A stretch of 64,000 bases of DNA from Kastovskya adunca ATA6-11-RM4 (GCA_019359445.1 JAHHHJ010000007.1:1-64000), one strand, 5' to 3'; counted from the first letter of the stretch, positions 19,205 through 29,208 are shown. The notes: generated by a model from the sequence alone, not told the origin. Numbers and translations are program-made.

Positions 19205-19609
19205 ATGGTTATGAAGCGCTACTTATCATGTCTATTCGCCCTGGTTTTGGTTGTTGTAGTTGGCTTAACGGGATGTTCTGATAACGGAACGGGTTTGACA
19301 GGGAATTACCGCCAAGACACTCTGACTGTGTTGCAATCTTTAAAAACAGCAATTGAATTACCTGAGGATGCACCAGATAAAGCAGCCGTTCAGATGACAG
19401 CGCGTCAACAAATCAATGATTTCGCCTCTCGCTATCGTCGCGATAGTGCCGTTGCCAATCTCAGCTCCTTTACAACAATGAGAACGGCATTAAATTCTCT
19501 AGCAGGTCATTACAGTTCCTATCCCAACCGTCCTTTACCCCAGAAGCTCAAAACACGTTTGCTTCAAGAGTTGCAGCAGGTTGAGGGTGCCCTACGGCGT
19601 GAAGGATAG
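19205..19609 (+). CDS. psb27: Photosystem II assembly lipoprotein Psb27
   Basis: A thylakoid-lumen lipoprotein that binds CP43 in immature or repairing photosystem II and keeps the oxygen-evolving cluster from assembling too early. The 134-residue precursor has a hydrophobic signal and the lipobox LTGC with cysteine 24. The mature four-helix bundle begins GLTGNYRQDTLTVLQSLK and contains ARQQINDFASRYRRD and the tail PLPQKLKTRLLQELQQVE, all typical of Psb27. A second ATG two codons in (19211) is an equally good start. It is a single gene, divergent from bioB, with a terminator downstream. Confidence 0.95.
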   Translation: MVMKRYLSCLFALVLVVVVGLTGCSDNGTGLTGNYRQDTLTVLQSLKTAIELPEDAPDKAAVQMTARQQINDFASRYRRDSAVANLSSFTTMRTALNSLAGHYSSYPNRPLPQKLKTRLLQELQQVEGALRREG

Positions 19610-19685
19610 TATAAAGCTGACTAGGGTGTGGCTTTACCCGTTGATCCCTGAACCCCTTTTTAATTGAAAATACAAATGTTAAAAC

Positions 19686-19714
19686 AAGGGTTTGAGCAAT
19701 CAAGCCCTTATTTT
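19686..19714 (+). terminator. Rho-independent terminator of psb27
   Basis: The stem AAGGGTTTGA (19686-19695) pairs with TCAAGCCCTT (19700-19709) with one G-U pair around a GCAA tetraloop, followed by ATTTTC. It sits 77 bp after the psb27 stop. Confidence 0.65.
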
Positions 19715-19868
19715 CATCGGGGTGTAGCTCAAAAATGGCTCAATTTTACTGGAACTGTGGAATAAACATCAAAGTCAATTAATTTCACAGTTCCTGATAT
19801 GATCCTGAACCAGTTGTATCAGTTAACGAGTCCTGGTTTTGTATCCCGATGTTTCAAAAAATCTAAGC

Positions 19869-21389
19869 ATGTCTAATTGGTTGATGGGATTGGTGCTAGG
19901 TTCGGCGTCCGTGCCACTGCAAATATTTCGGACAAGCCAGCAACAAAGACTCTCGCGCGGTTTAGTGTCGCTGTTGATGGTCAGTAGTAGCTTGATTAGC
20001 CAGGTAGGAATGACCCAATCTGCTCAGGCTCAAACCTTGGCATACTGCCAGTTAAATGCCGAGGCGATCGCTGAAAAAGAAAGCTTACGAACCAGCTCCC
20101 TCAAAGGCAACAAAGAGGCTCTAGACGGCTATAAAGCGATTGTAAACAAACATGCTGATAGCTTGCAGCAGTGCCGCCGTCGCACTTGGCCCCGCGACCA
20201 AGCAATTTGGTTGCGCCTGTACCCCTGTGATGCTAAGGAAGGTGCGGTAGATGACATCCTAGACCGGATTGTTAATCGCGGCTACAACCAAGTCTATGTC
20301 GAGGTATTTTTCGATAGCCAAGTGCTGCTACCTGCCTCGGATAACCCTACCCCTTGGGCGTCAGCCCTACGAAACTCAGGGACAGAGAACGTTGATTTAT
20401 TAGCCCAGGTGATTCAAAAGGGACACGAACGGGGTCTGCGGGTCTATGCCTGGATGTTTACGATGAACTTTGGCTACTCTTACTCCCAGCGTTCAGATCG
20501 ACAAAGGGTACTGGCGCGCAATGGTAGGGGAGAAACCAGTTTGTCTTTTGTCAAAGATGGCTCTCAAGCTTTCGTTGACCCCTACAACCAGCAAGCCAAG
20601 ACCGACTATTACCGACTAGTCCAGGCTGTTCTAAAACGTAAGCCAGATGGTATTTTATTTGACTATATTCGCTACCCCCGTGGCTCAGGGTCTGACTCAG
20701 TCGCTACGCGAGTAGAAGATTTGTGGATTTATGGGGACGCGGCGAAACAAGCTCTGTACGACCGCGCCCTCAACAGCAAAGGACGGGAACTGATTCAGCG
20801 TTATATCAGCAAAGGCAGCATCAATAGCAGTGATATAGCAGCGATAAATAGTCTCTACCCGGATGAAGGCGCACCTCTTTGGCAAGGTCGCAACCCTTCA
20901 GGGAATGACACTGTCGCCTCTTTGCAATGGCAACTTTGGCAACTGAGTGTTGCCCATGCGGCTCAAGGGGTGCTGGACTTTCTCGCCTTAGCATCGCTAC
21001 CTGCCCAGCGCAGTGGAATCAAAGCTGGGGCAGTCTTTTTCCCTGACGCCAATCAAGTGGTTGGTCGTGGTGGGTTTGATTCCCGACTCCAGCCGTGGGA
21101 CAGATTTCCCAGTTCCCTGGAGTGGCACCCCATGGTCTACGGCGTTTGCGGTAATACAGGCTGCATTGATAATTTGGTAAAACGCACTCTTGATGGTGCC
21201 TTATCCGGCGGAGCGCAGGTAATTCCTGCTCTGGCGGGGGCCTGGGGACAATCTGTTAGTAATCGTCCATCCCTGGAAGCACAAATGAGTAGCCTGCGGC
21301 AGTTTGCCCCCCAGGTTAACTCGGTGAGCCATTTTGCTTTTTCCTGGCAAGAGCCTCAGTTCGATCGCGATCGCAAGTTCTGTCAATAA
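19869..21389 (+). CDS. Exported GHL10-type glycoside hydrolase-like protein
   Basis: A probably exported protein of about 506 residues resembling the GHL10 (glycosylhydrolase-like 10) TIM-barrel group. The N-terminus is hydrophobic (MSNWLMGLVLGSASV, then LVSLLMVSSSLISQVGM and a possible cleavage at AQAQT). The barrel shows WLRLYPCDAKEG, VYVEVFFDSQ, LAQVIQKGHERGLRVYAWM, FVDPYNQQAKTDYY and PDGILFDYIRYPRG, the last being the hallmark strand with acidic residues. The substrate is unknown; related proteins are thought to act on cell-wall or surface polysaccharides. I chose the ATG at 19869 over a TTG ten codons upstream. It is single and convergent with leuS, with a hairpin between them. Confidence 0.82.
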   Translation: MSNWLMGLVLGSASVPLQIFRTSQQQRLSRGLVSLLMVSSSLISQVGMTQSAQAQTLAYCQLNAEAIAEKESLRTSSLKGNKEALDGYKAIVNKHADSLQQCRRRTWPRDQAIWLRLYPCDAKEGAVDDILDRIVNRGYNQVYVEVFFDSQVLLPASDNPTPWASALRNSGTENVDLLAQVIQKGHERGLRVYAWMFTMNFGYSYSQRSDRQRVLARNGRGETSLSFVKDGSQAFVDPYNQQAKTDYYRLVQAVLKRKPDGILFDYIRYPRGSGSDSVATRVEDLWIYGDAAKQALYDRALNSKGRELIQRYISKGSINSSDIAAINSLYPDEGAPLWQGRNPSGNDTVASLQWQLWQLSVAHAAQGVLDFLALASLPAQRSGIKAGAVFFPDANQVVGRGGFDSRLQPWDRFPSSLEWHPMVYGVCGNTGCIDNLVKRTLDGALSGGAQVIPALAGAWGQSVSNRPSLEAQMSSLRQFAPQVNSVSHFAFSWQEPQFDRDRKFCQ

Positions 21390-21411
21390 GAGGGATAGTT
21401 TGAGAAAGTCA

Positions 21412-21438
21412 GGGGAAGCGATCGCTTCCCCCTTTGTT
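21412..21438 (+). terminator. Hairpin terminator built around HIP1
   Basis: The 20-bp perfect palindrome GGGGAAGCGATCGCTTCCCC (21412-21431) carries GCGATCGC at its centre and is followed by CTTTGTTT. It lies between the convergent glycosidase gene and leuS. Confidence 0.55.
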
Positions 21439-24032
21439 TAAGCCACTACGAAATTCACCAATTTCCCAGGCACAACAATGACTTTTTTAATTTCCTTGCC
21501 GTCGATGTAGCGCTGGGCAACTTCCGAATCGCGAGCATACTGTTCTAAGGCTTGCTTATCAGCCTGCGCCGGAACTTGAATCGTGCCACGGGTTTTACCC
21601 ATAATTTGAATCACCAAAGTAATTTCATCAGCCACCAAAGCCGTTGGGTCAACCTGCGGCCAAGCTTGAGTATGCACGGATTCACCATTACCGATCAGGT
21701 GCCACAATTCCTCAGCCATGTGAGGAGCAAAGGGAGCCAAGAGCAGCATCAGCGTTTCCATGCCTTCGGCATAGATTGGGGAGTCTTTACAACTGGCATC
21801 CGTGAGGGCATTACTCAGTTTCATCAATTCGGAAACAGCCGTATTGAACTGATAGTTGCTCTCTAAATCCTCAGTGACTTCTTTAATAGCGGTGTGAATG
21901 GCACGGCGCAAGTCTTTTTGTGCTTTATTCAATTCTCCCGCTTGGGGATTGGGGCTAGGAGAGAGGCGGCCAAAATCAGTTACCAACCGCCAGACACGGT
22001 TGAGGAAGCGGAACTGTCCCTCTACATCAGCATCGTCCCATTCCAAATCCTTTTCTGGCGGCGCTTTAAACAAGATGAACATCCGAGCAGTGTCGGCACC
22101 GTACTTGGTCAGTACTTCTTCTGGTGCGATGCCGTTGTACTTGGACTTGGACATTTTTTCATAAGTGACCTCCAGCGCGTCCCCAGTTTCTGGATCTTTC
22201 GGGTCAGCAGAGTCAATCTCTGTCGGGACGTAGTACTTGCCCGTTTTGGGGTTTTTATAAGTGGTGTTTTGCACCATACCTTGGGTGAGCAAGCTTTGGA
22301 AGGGTTCGTCAAAATCGAGTAAACCGCGATCGCGCAACACCTTGGTCACAAAGCGCGAGTACAACAAGTGCAAAATCGCATGTTCAATTCCCCCGACATA
22401 CTGATCGACGGGCATCCAGTTATTCGTTTTTGCGGAGTCAAAGATTTGAGACTCGTTCCTGGCATCTGGGTAACGCAAGAAATACCACGAGGAATCAATA
22501 AAGGTATCCATCGTGTCAGTTTCTCGCTTGGCAGGTGTCCCGCAGCTCGGACAAGGGACATTTACCCAATGTTCCAACTGAGACAGTGGCGACGCACCCC
22601 GACCGCTAAACTCGACATCTTCCGGCAACTCCACAGGCAAATCGGCTTCCGGTACTGGCACCGTGCCACAGTTAGGGCAGTGAATGACTGGAATCGGCGC
22701 ACCCCAGTAGCGTTGCCGGGAGATTAACCAATCCCGCAGGCGATACTGAATGCGTGCTTTCCCGATTTTTTGCCTCTCGGCGTATTTAATCACCTCTTCC
22801 TTGGCTAGGGGAGATTCCATCCCATTGAAGAGGTCAGAATTGACAACAATTCCCGGCTCGGTGTAAGCCTGCTTCGGAGATGCCTTAATGTCTGCCGCAT
22901 CTGCCCGCACAATCACCACTTTGATTGGCAAGTTCTGCTCCGTGGCAAATTGGAAGTCCCGCACATCGTGAGCTGGAACGCCCATTACTGCCCCTGTACC
23001 GTACTCGTACAGCACGTAATCGGCAATCCAAATCGGAATTTCTTCTCCCGTAAAGGGATTAATCGCTTTGCCCCCTGTTGGGATGCCCTGCTTGGGTTTA
23101 TCTTCGGCAGTTCGTTCTAATTCGCTTTGGTTCGCTACTTCTTGAATGAAGGCATCAACCGCTGCGGCGCGCTCGCTTGTTGTCACTAGCTGCGTCAGGG
23201 GATGCTCTGGTGCCAGGACAACGTAGGTGACACCATAAACGGTATCGGGACGGGTGGTAAACACACCAATTTTTTCGTCCATCCCCACGATGGGAAACTC
23301 TAAGTAAGCTCCGACAGATTTGCCAATCCAGTTTGCCTGCATCAGCTTGACCCTCTCTGGCCAACCTGTCAATTTGTCGAGGTCATTCAGCAATTCTTCA
23401 GCGTAGTCGGTGATTTTGAGGAACCACTGCCGCAACAACTTACGCTCTACCTTGGCTCCACTACGCCAGGAGCGACCTTCACTATCAACTTGCTCGTTTG
23501 CCAAAACGGTCTGGTCAATCGGGTCCCAGTTAACTGCGGCTTCTTTTTGATACGCCAAGCCTGCTTGGAGAAACTGCAAGAAAATCCACTGCGTCCACTT
23601 GTAGTAGTCCGGCGAACAGGTGGCGACTTCCCGGTTCCAGTCGTAGGAAAGCCCCAACCGTTTCAACTCAGCACGCATCTGAGCAATGTTGGCGTCAGTC
23701 CATTTGGCAGGATGAATGCCCCGCTGAATAGCCGCATTTTCGGCGGGCAAGCCAAAGGCATCCCACCCCATTGGATGAAGCACCCTGAACCCTTGCATGC
23801 GACGAATTCGGGCAATTACATCCGTAATTGTGTAGTTACGGACATGGCCCATATGCAGGTTGCCGGAGGGATAGGGAAACATAGACAGCGCATAAAATTT
23901 TGGCTTGTCTACCTCTGTGGGAGCTTGATCTAAACCCAATTTATCCCACTGCTGTTGCCATTTTTCCTCTATCTCTGCCGGGTTGTAACGTGACTCCACG
24001 AAAGAATCTCCTGGATAATTAACCTTGTCCAA
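21438..24032 (-). CDS. leuS: Leucyl-tRNA synthetase
   Basis: A class I aminoacyl-tRNA synthetase that charges tRNA-Leu. The 864 residues are full length. The catalytic Rossmann fold has [17 protein letters not shown] with HMGH at 60-63 and the KMSKS loop in [11 protein letters not shown]. The inserted editing domain contains [14 protein letters not shown] and [19 protein letters not shown] zinc-binding insertion shows HCPNCG and CPSCG pairs. The C-terminal part includes [16 protein letters not shown] and the tRNA-binding end [13 protein letters not shown]...VNFVVA. The ATG at 24032 fits the family start. It is divergent from a gamma-glutamylcyclotransferase-like gene. Confidence 0.98.
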   Translation of the reverse strand: MDKVNYPGDSFVESRYNPAEIEEKWQQQWDKLGLDQAPTEVDKPKFYALSMFPYPSGNLHMGHVRNYTITDVIARIRRMQGFRVLHPMGWDAFGLPAENAAIQRGIHPAKWTDANIAQMRAELKRLGLSYDWNREVATCSPDYYKWTQWIFLQFLQAGLAYQKEAAVNWDPIDQTVLANEQVDSEGRSWRSGAKVERKLLRQWFLKITDYAEELLNDLDKLTGWPERVKLMQANWIGKSVGAYLEFPIVGMDEKIGVFTTRPDTVYGVTYVVLAPEHPLTQLVTTSERAAAVDAFIQEVANQSELERTAEDKPKQGIPTGGKAINPFTGEEIPIWIADYVLYEYGTGAVMGVPAHDVRDFQFATEQNLPIKVVIVRADAADIKASPKQAYTEPGIVVNSDLFNGMESPLAKEEVIKYAERQKIGKARIQYRLRDWLISRQRYWGAPIPVIHCPNCGTVPVPEADLPVELPEDVEFSGRGASPLSQLEHWVNVPCPSCGTPAKRETDTMDTFIDSSWYFLRYPDARNESQIFDSAKTNNWMPVDQYVGGIEHAILHLLYSRFVTKVLRDRGLLDFDEPFQSLLTQGMVQNTTYKNPKTGKYYVPTEIDSADPKDPETGDALEVTYEKMSKSKYNGIAPEEVLTKYGADTARMFILFKAPPEKDLEWDDADVEGQFRFLNRVWRLVTDFGRLSPSPNPQAGELNKAQKDLRRAIHTAIKEVTEDLESNYQFNTAVSELMKLSNALTDASCKDSPIYAEGMETLMLLLAPFAPHMAEELWHLIGNGESVHTQAWPQVDPTALVADEITLVIQIMGKTRGTIQVPAQADKQALEQYARDSEVAQRYIDGKEIKKVIVVPGKLVNFVVA

Positions 24033-24111
24033 TTCAACAATTGTGGCATATCCAGTTAATTACAGGGCTTGGCGGCTGCCCTCTGGGCAACAAAATCTCA
24101 AGATAAAGATG

Positions 24112-24531
24112 ATGGTAGAAAATTTGCGCGTGTTTGTTTACGGAACTCTCAAGCCGGGAGAGGTAAATTATCAGCGTTACTGTGCGGGAAGAACAATTGA
24201 GGAAAAGAGCGCGATCGCCTGGGGTCAACTTTTTGATCTCCCGTGCGGTTATCCAGCAATGATTCTCGGCAATCAGCAAGTTTACGGCTTCTTACTCACA
24301 TTTACCGACACAGCCGTTTTAGAGGATTTAGACCGACTAGAAGACTACAACCCACATCGACTACCAGAACAAAACGAATATAATCGGCAGCAAATTGAGG
24401 TGTTTGATGGGGCAGGAAAATCCTTAGGCAACGCCTGGGCATATTTTATGACCCCCCAGCAAATCCAACGCGCCAACGGGAGCTTCCTTCCCCAAGGGTG
24501 GTGGAGTGGCTATCCATACTCAGAGCAATAG
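24112..24531 (+). CDS. Gamma-glutamylcyclotransferase-like (AIG2-like) protein
   Basis: A small cytosolic protein of the GGCT/AIG2 fold. FVYGTLKPGEVNY forms the substrate loop at its start, and the general-base glutamate region is recognisable in VLEDLDRLEDYNP. It ends in AWAYFMTPQQ and a WWSGYPY tail. The family cleaves gamma-glutamyl amines or peptides to 5-oxoproline, but the actual substrate here is unknown. I chose the ATG at 24112 (140 residues) because the longer frame from 24025 adds a non-conserved segment that overlaps the divergent leuS start. The ATG at 24109 is equally possible. A hairpin follows the stop. Confidence 0.85.
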   Translation: MVENLRVFVYGTLKPGEVNYQRYCAGRTIEEKSAIAWGQLFDLPCGYPAMILGNQQVYGFLLTFTDTAVLEDLDRLEDYNPHRLPEQNEYNRQQIEVFDGAGKSLGNAWAYFMTPQQIQRANGSFLPQGWWSGYPYSEQ

Positions 24532-24564
24532 GGGCAAACATCGTTCGCCCCTAAGCTTTCTTTA
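24529..24564 (+). terminator. Probable terminator
   Basis: TAGGGGC (24529-24535, including the stop codon) pairs with GCCCCTA (24547-24553), followed by a T-rich AGCTTTCTTT. The T-run is interrupted, so the call is moderate. Confidence 0.4.
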
Positions 24565-24607
24565 AAGTCAAATAGCTAGATTTGATATTAGTTGATAGTA
24601 GAACTTG

Positions 24608-25153
24608 CTAGTTCACGTTTGTTTGAGCGGAGTTTTGGGTAGCGGAGGGGTCAGCAAATGCACCGGAAGCGGGAGAGGCAACAGGTGCTTTGGGAATTTC
24701 GACTACAGGTCGATTGAGGGCAATCATCAAGGGTTCTTGAGCCGCCTCTTCTGGTGCTTGAGCAAATTGTGGGACTAAGGATTGGCTACCTGGAAAAAGT
24801 CCTGTCAAGGCACTGACAAAAACAGCCGCGATCGCTGTACCACCCCAAGCTGCCCACCGAATAGTCCGGCGGCGTTCAAGGCGTGAAAAAACGTGATCGG
24901 CGACTTGTTGTGCCGATTGTTCGCGGGGGACGGGTAGAGTCTGTATTCCCTGACGTAGTCTGAGCAGCCGGGAATGCAAACGTTGCATATCCGGATCGGC
25001 TGCTAGCAGCTCTTGCACTTGCTTTCGCTCTGTTGCTGTCACCTCACCATCTAAGTAGGCACTTAGCAGTTCAAAGCCATCGCGTTGCAGGATATCCAAT
25101 TCGTTAGGACTCCGCTGCTTAGAATGTTTACGAGCGTCAAAATTGGAGGTCAT
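24608..25153 (-). CDS. Probable anti-sigma factor, single-pass membrane (SapG-like)
   Basis: A 181-residue protein directly downstream (111 bp) of the sigma factor gene. The cytosolic N-terminus (about 20-75) has the anti-sigma helix pattern ELLSAYLDGEVTATERKQV followed by LLAADPDMQRLHSRLLRLR. One membrane helix follows (about 100-122, IRWAAWGGTAIAAVFVSAL), then an extracytoplasmic Pro/Ala/Gln-rich tail. It lacks the HxxxCxxC zinc motif of ZAS anti-sigmas, so redox control by that route is unlikely. In other cyanobacteria SigG is paired with a membrane anti-sigma (SapG), and the same role is inferred here: it holds the sigma factor until an envelope signal arrives. Confidence 0.82.
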   Translation of the reverse strand: MTSNFDARKHSKQRSPNELDILQRDGFELLSAYLDGEVTATERKQVQELLAADPDMQRLHSRLLRLRQGIQTLPVPREQSAQQVADHVFSRLERRRTIRWAAWGGTAIAAVFVSALTGLFPGSQSLVPQFAQAPEEAAQEPLMIALNRPVVEIPKAPVASPASGAFADPSATQNSAQTNVN

Positions 25154-25264
25154 TTTTGCGTCACCGCCGAGTCATACCAAGCGCTCTTACAAAGCTTAGT
25201 CTATACATCTCATCATACAAAGAACAACCATTCATGGAAATGGTTCCCGAGATGGATTCTGACT

Positions 25265-25924
25265 TCAACACCCATCTAAGTAATTTTGCAGTTGAAGTTG
25301 CAGCCGAGAACGCGCCCGTGCAATTCTTGACTTGACTGTTCCGAGGGAAACACCTGTAATTTCGGCAATTTCCTCATAGGCCATGCCTTCGATTTCTCTA
25401 AGGACAATTGTCGTGCGGAATACTTCTGGTAAGTCCGCGATGCACAAGCGCAGTTGTTCGTAAAATTCACGGGTCGCCATATCATCATCTGGGCTGGGAT
25501 TATCGGAGGCGATTTCCCAGTCCATCTCCCCATCGTCCATACGACGGGGCGCATCTAATGATAGGGGTGGTGCTACCCGTTTGCGTTTGCGTAACTCATC
25601 GTAAAACAGGTTGGTCGCAATGCGACTTAACCAGCCTCGAAATTTGACTGGCTCCTGCAAACGCTTAATGTTGCGGTACACTCGAATCCAAACTTCTTGA
25701 GCCAAGTCAGCTCGATCCTGCCAATCCGGAGCAAGATGGTACAGAATTTTGTCTACGTGGGATTGATACCGACGTAGGAGTTCGGCAAAGGCGACACGAT
25801 CAGGACGGATTCCCGTCTGACAGTGCAAAATCAAGTCGTAGTTCGAGAGTTTTTCGGGTTGCACCGGTACTTGAGGAGCAGTTGCCTCAACCGTTGACCA
25901 GGATACAGGAATCGATTGGCTCAT
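25265..25924 (-). CDS. sigG: RNA polymerase sigma factor, group 3 (SigG/ECF type)
   Basis: A 219-residue extracytoplasmic-function type sigma factor. Region 2 spans about 55-115 (QDRADLAQEVWIRVYRNIKR, FRGWLSRIATNLFYDELRKR) for core and -10 binding. Region 4 (about 160-212) has LPEVFRTTIVLREIEGM and the helix-turn-helix IAEITGVSLGTVKSRIARAR for -35 binding. An acidic linker (MDDGEMDWEIASDNPSPDDD) joins them, and region 3 is absent, as expected. The downstream membrane anti-sigma gene and the sequence style match the cyanobacterial SigG group. The upstream gap of 617 bp may hold an autoregulated promoter. Confidence 0.93.
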   Translation of the reverse strand: MSQSIPVSWSTVEATAPQVPVQPEKLSNYDLILHCQTGIRPDRVAFAELLRRYQSHVDKILYHLAPDWQDRADLAQEVWIRVYRNIKRLQEPVKFRGWLSRIATNLFYDELRKRKRVAPPLSLDAPRRMDDGEMDWEIASDNPSPDDDMATREFYEQLRLCIADLPEVFRTTIVLREIEGMAYEEIAEITGVSLGTVKSRIARARSRLQLQLQNYLDGC

Positions 25925-26541
25925 GGATGAAATGTGGGAGAACGAACATCCTTCTTCCCCAAGACACCCTACTTGCTTTTAAAGTTCCCGTTGATAGATC
26001 AGCGTACAATGGCATTTTTACAAACAATTGACAAGTTATAGTCAGCAAATGAATCATGATCTCAGTGAGGAAAACTTAAAACATCCTCCTAGAGTGGTAG
26101 TTACTCGATAGCTAGAAATTTTTCAAAATTCCTAACTTAGTTTTTGTCTGAAGGCTAGTCTGGTGTGTTATTGCTTGTAAAAGATGCCTAATGGGCAGTT
26201 AGGTTTATACTCAAACCCAGTGTACGTCAGGCGGGAATTTAAAGAGCCGGGGTCTTGGGAGCTATATATAGTTCTCGCCGACAGGCAACGTCTCCGGAAA
26301 CTTAGCTTGAAAAAAGATGTGATGATCAATCACGAGCGCAGAAAAACCGATAACTCTTTCACCCGTTAGCCTTTCTCCCCTACCCTCCGTACTAAATAAC
26401 GTTAAATCTGAAAAACCAATACCCATTGAGGATTAGGCTAGGGGTAGAAGTTTTGATTCCTTTGTTCCGTGTGTAACGCTGTCGAGACTGAATTGCTGTT
26501 AAAGCAGTAGGTAACGAAAAATTTTAAGGAGTCGTAGCTAA
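25925..26541. other. Intergenic region upstream of sigG and a response regulator
   Basis: 617 bp between divergent genes. A 61-codon frame at 26184-26369 has no recognisable features and no Shine-Dalgarno, so I do not call it. No clear hairpin or RNA gene is seen. AAGGAG lies 12 bp before the regulator start. Confidence 0.5.
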
Positions 26542-26997
26542 ATGCGTGACTGGAAACAGCAAATCACCATCTTATTAGCAGAAGAGTCTGCCAATGACCA
26601 GCACTTAGTCAGGCAGGCGCTGCAAGAAAGTAGCTTACCCGGTGAAATGCGTGTCGTTCAGAACGCAGAGGAACTACTGGACTATCTTTACCACCGCAAT
26701 CAATTTAGCGAACTCGCCAATTCACCACAACCGAATCTGATTTTGCTGGATTTATATTTGCCAAATCTAGAGTGTTCGCAGGTGCTACAGCAAATTAAAG
26801 CTGACCCGAAGTTGCGGCGCATCCCCGTTGTGATCCTCACGAGTTCATCAGCAGACGAAGATATCCGCCGTAGCTATGAACTGGGTGCCAGTTCTTATCT
26901 CACTAAGCCAGTAACATTTGAATCATTGGTCGAGCTAATGAATACTTTAAGAGAGTACTGGTTTGAAGTGGTGGAACTACCGCCAGCCAATAATTAA
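26542..26997 (+). CDS. CheY-like response regulator (Rcp1 type)
   Basis: A 151-residue single receiver domain with no output domain. Key residues are the acidic pocket (Glu14, Glu15, Asp19 region in LLAEESANDQ), phosphoacceptor Asp70 in LILLDLYLPNL, Thr100 in VVILTSS and Lys122 in YLTKPVTFESL. The sequence style, with a long helix-loop before the phosphorylation site (LLDYLYHRNQF), matches regulators of the Rcp1 group that accept phosphate from phytochrome-type kinases. The position usually occupied by an Asp is a Glu (AEES), which is tolerated in the family. The cognate kinase is not adjacent. AAGGAG precedes the ATG. Confidence 0.93.
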   Translation: MRDWKQQITILLAEESANDQHLVRQALQESSLPGEMRVVQNAEELLDYLYHRNQFSELANSPQPNLILLDLYLPNLECSQVLQQIKADPKLRRIPVVILTSSSADEDIRRSYELGASSYLTKPVTFESLVELMNTLREYWFEVVELPPANN

Positions 26998-27095
26998 TGA
27001 ATCAAGGAGACTCTCTCCCGATAGCTCGCGATATTTCTACCTTCTACTACTAGGGGTAAACTTCTATTTGTGCAGTCAATAATTGGATCGGGATC

Positions 27096-27716
27096 ATGGC
27101 AAGCAATGACTCACTTTCACATAGCTTTATGCTGATGAGCTTTGGGGCGGCGGGTGTCTTGTTTTTTATGGCTGTCCAGCCGAAGCCTGCTCAACAATCC
27201 TCAGAGCCTAAAACAGTTGTCGCCGCACTTCCCACGCCGCCGCAATCCTCCTCTAGAAAAACCTCAGCGTCTACTGTATCTAAAGCATCTCTCCTAACGC
27301 CCTACATGAAATGGGCTGCCGCTTCCTTAACTACCCGACTAGTGGTTGATTTAAGTGATGCCCAAGTCTACCTTTATTGGGGCGATCAACAATTGGCGAG
27401 CTACCCAGTTGCGGTTGGTCAACCCGGATGGGAAACTCCGACAGGAACGTTTAAAGTTATCCATCAGCAACGTAATCCTGTGTGGCAACAGCCGATTACG
27501 GGTGAGTTGATAAAAAATAGCCCGAAAAATCCGTTAGGCGATCGCTGGATTGGATTTTGGTCTGATGGGCGTCATCAGATTGGCTTTCATGGGACGAATC
27601 AAGAAGCTCTGGTAGGGCAGGCAGTATCCCACGGCTGCTTGCGGATGCGAAACCAGGATATCCGCGCTCTCTACGAGCAAGTAAGTCCTGGGACACCCGT
27701 GATTGTTAAGGAATAA
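27096..27716 (+). CDS. L,D-transpeptidase (YkuD domain), membrane-anchored
   Basis: A 206-residue envelope enzyme. A hydrophobic helix (about 10-27) is followed by a Pro/Ser/Thr-rich spacer and the YkuD domain (about 80-205). The catalytic motif is complete: His165 in FHGTN and Cys181 in SHGCLRMRN. The strands RLVVDLSDAQVYLYWGDQQL and PVAVGQPGWETPTGTFKV are typical of the fold. Such enzymes make 3-3 peptidoglycan crosslinks or attach proteins to the wall. It is likely monocistronic. It lies next to a D-Ala-D-Ala carboxypeptidase gene on the other strand, so the two converge here on peptidoglycan. Confidence 0.95.
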   Translation: MASNDSLSHSFMLMSFGAAGVLFFMAVQPKPAQQSSEPKTVVAALPTPPQSSSRKTSASTVSKASLLTPYMKWAAASLTTRLVVDLSDAQVYLYWGDQQLASYPVAVGQPGWETPTGTFKVIHQQRNPVWQQPITGELIKNSPKNPLGDRWIGFWSDGRHQIGFHGTNQEALVGQAVSHGCLRMRNQDIRALYEQVSPGTPVIVKE

Positions 27717-27858
27717 AAAGATATTTATCGTTGATATATTATCTGTATTGGAATACCCAAATAATCACTAATTCATGGGCTAACCATCCTACTGCTTCTG
27801 ATTGAATGTTGGTATTAGTTCTAAGTTGATATTTTTGTAGAGATTATATTTCTTACAT

Positions 27859-29208
27859 TCACTTAAGTAGTTTACTTTGAGAGGTTTTACTCTTCCTTGC
27901 TAAAGCGGGAGTTAACTCAACAGGCGGTGATGATACTGCACCCCACTGAGTTACTAAACCGCGTAACAGAGATTCTTGTTCTGTGCGAAACATCTGCAAA
28001 CTGCCGCCAGCGTTCATAATGGCAAACCAGATAGTGCCCTGCTGTTGTGTTGGTAATGCTCCGGCTAAGGAACTGACCCGATCAAGACTGCCTGATTTCA
28101 CGACGGCTAAAGGAGGTAGCGATCGCTGACTTAAAATGCCTTCATCCTGCCCGACAACCGTAAATACATCAGCAACCGTCATCCCAGAGGGCTGTAAATA
28201 GCGTTCAATGGCTAAAAACATTGCTACAGCAGCACGAGGGGAGATGCGATTTTCTTCCCCCAAGCCAGAACCATTGATCAGGCTAATTTCTGCGGGCGGA
28301 ACCCCAGCGGCACTGGCGGCTTTTTGGGCGACGACTTTTGCTCCCCCGACAGAATCTGCCAGCATCTGGGCCATTTTGTTATTGCTATAGCTGTTCATCT
28401 TTTTCAGCAGTTCAGCTAAGGGGTAAGAAGTATGGCGCACTATTGGCTCGACGTTAGCCGGAAGGGAAGAAGCCACCTGTACTCCTCCCGCGATCGCTAC
28501 TTGGGGGCGTGGCGTCCCTGGCGGCAAGGTCTGATACTGGCTCAGGGCTTCGGCTGACCAAGTTTGAGCGTTTAACCCTTGCTTGAGCAGATTTCCTGAC
28601 TTCATCGGGTCAGACTCAAAGTTCATGTAGAACTTGTCAACAATAATGAGATTGCCCGTTACTTGCTTGATACCGCTTTGATTTAAGAGATTACCAACCG
28701 CGATCGCTTCTTCCCACACAAATAAGGGGTCTTCTCCCCCCTGAACAACCAAATCTCCCTCTAATACCCCGTTTTCAATTGCTCCGGTTGTTCCAATTAG
28801 CGTCACAAACTGGCGCTCAGTACCAAAGGTAGAAAGGGCGGCAAGAGTCGTCGCCACCTTCGTTATAGAAGCAGCAGGCAGAGGCACTGTACCTTGATGA
28901 TTTGCTAACAGAGTATCCCCGGTTTGTATCCATACGCCCTGGCTGTCCCTAGCAAATCCCTGGGATGCCAACGTATTCACATATTGGTCAATTAGAGGGG
29001 TAACGATATTAGCAATCTCTGCTGGTAGTACCAAAGGAACAGTTTTTGCCGCAACAGACAAGGCGTCATTTGGGTTCATCGGTGACGGAGAAGCCTCGGA
29101 GAGGGGTGCCGAGGTTGTAGTTTTTGGGGAATTCGCCGTAGAACAGCCAACCAATAGTGTCAGCAGACTGGCAGAGAGTGCAGCCGTTAGCGATCGGGTT
29201 TTGGGCAT
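27859..29208 (-). CDS. D-alanyl-D-alanine carboxypeptidase, PBP4 (S13) type lipoprotein
   Basis: A penicillin-binding enzyme that trims or cuts peptidoglycan stem peptides. From the ATG at 29208 it has about 449 residues with a lipobox LLVGC (cysteine 22); a longer start at 29259 would add 17 residues before the signal, so I prefer the shorter. The serine-hydrolase motifs are present: PAASITK, SYSNNK and VVKSGSLDRV (KSG in place of KTG, usual in this class). The protein lacks any fused domain. The SLINGSGLGEENRISP segment is characteristic of PBP4 proteins. As a lipoprotein it should face the periplasm. The neighbouring L,D-transpeptidase gene converges with it. Confidence 0.92.
   Translation of the reverse strand: MPKTRSLTAALSASLLTLLVGCSTANSPKTTTSAPLSEASPSPMNPNDALSVAAKTVPLVLPAEIANIVTPLIDQYVNTLASQGFARDSQGVWIQTGDTLLANHQGTVPLPAASITKVATTLAALSTFGTERQFVTLIGTTGAIENGVLEGDLVVQGGEDPLFVWEEAIAVGNLLNQSGIKQVTGNLIIVDKFYMNFESDPMKSGNLLKQGLNAQTWSAEALSQYQTLPPGTPRPQVAIAGGVQVASSLPANVEPIVRHTSYPLAELLKKMNSYSNNKMAQMLADSVGGAKVVAQKAASAAGVPPAEISLINGSGLGEENRISPRAAVAMFLAIERYLQPSGMTVADVFTVVGQDEGILSQRSLPPLAVVKSGSLDRVSSLAGALPTQQQGTIWFAIMNAGGSLQMFRTEQESLLRGLVTQWGAVSSPPVELTPALARKSKTSQSKLLK

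Noticed and set aside
26184-26369. 61-codon frame upstream of the response regulator
   Set aside because: No ribosome binding site, no recognisable motif and an odd composition; likely chance.
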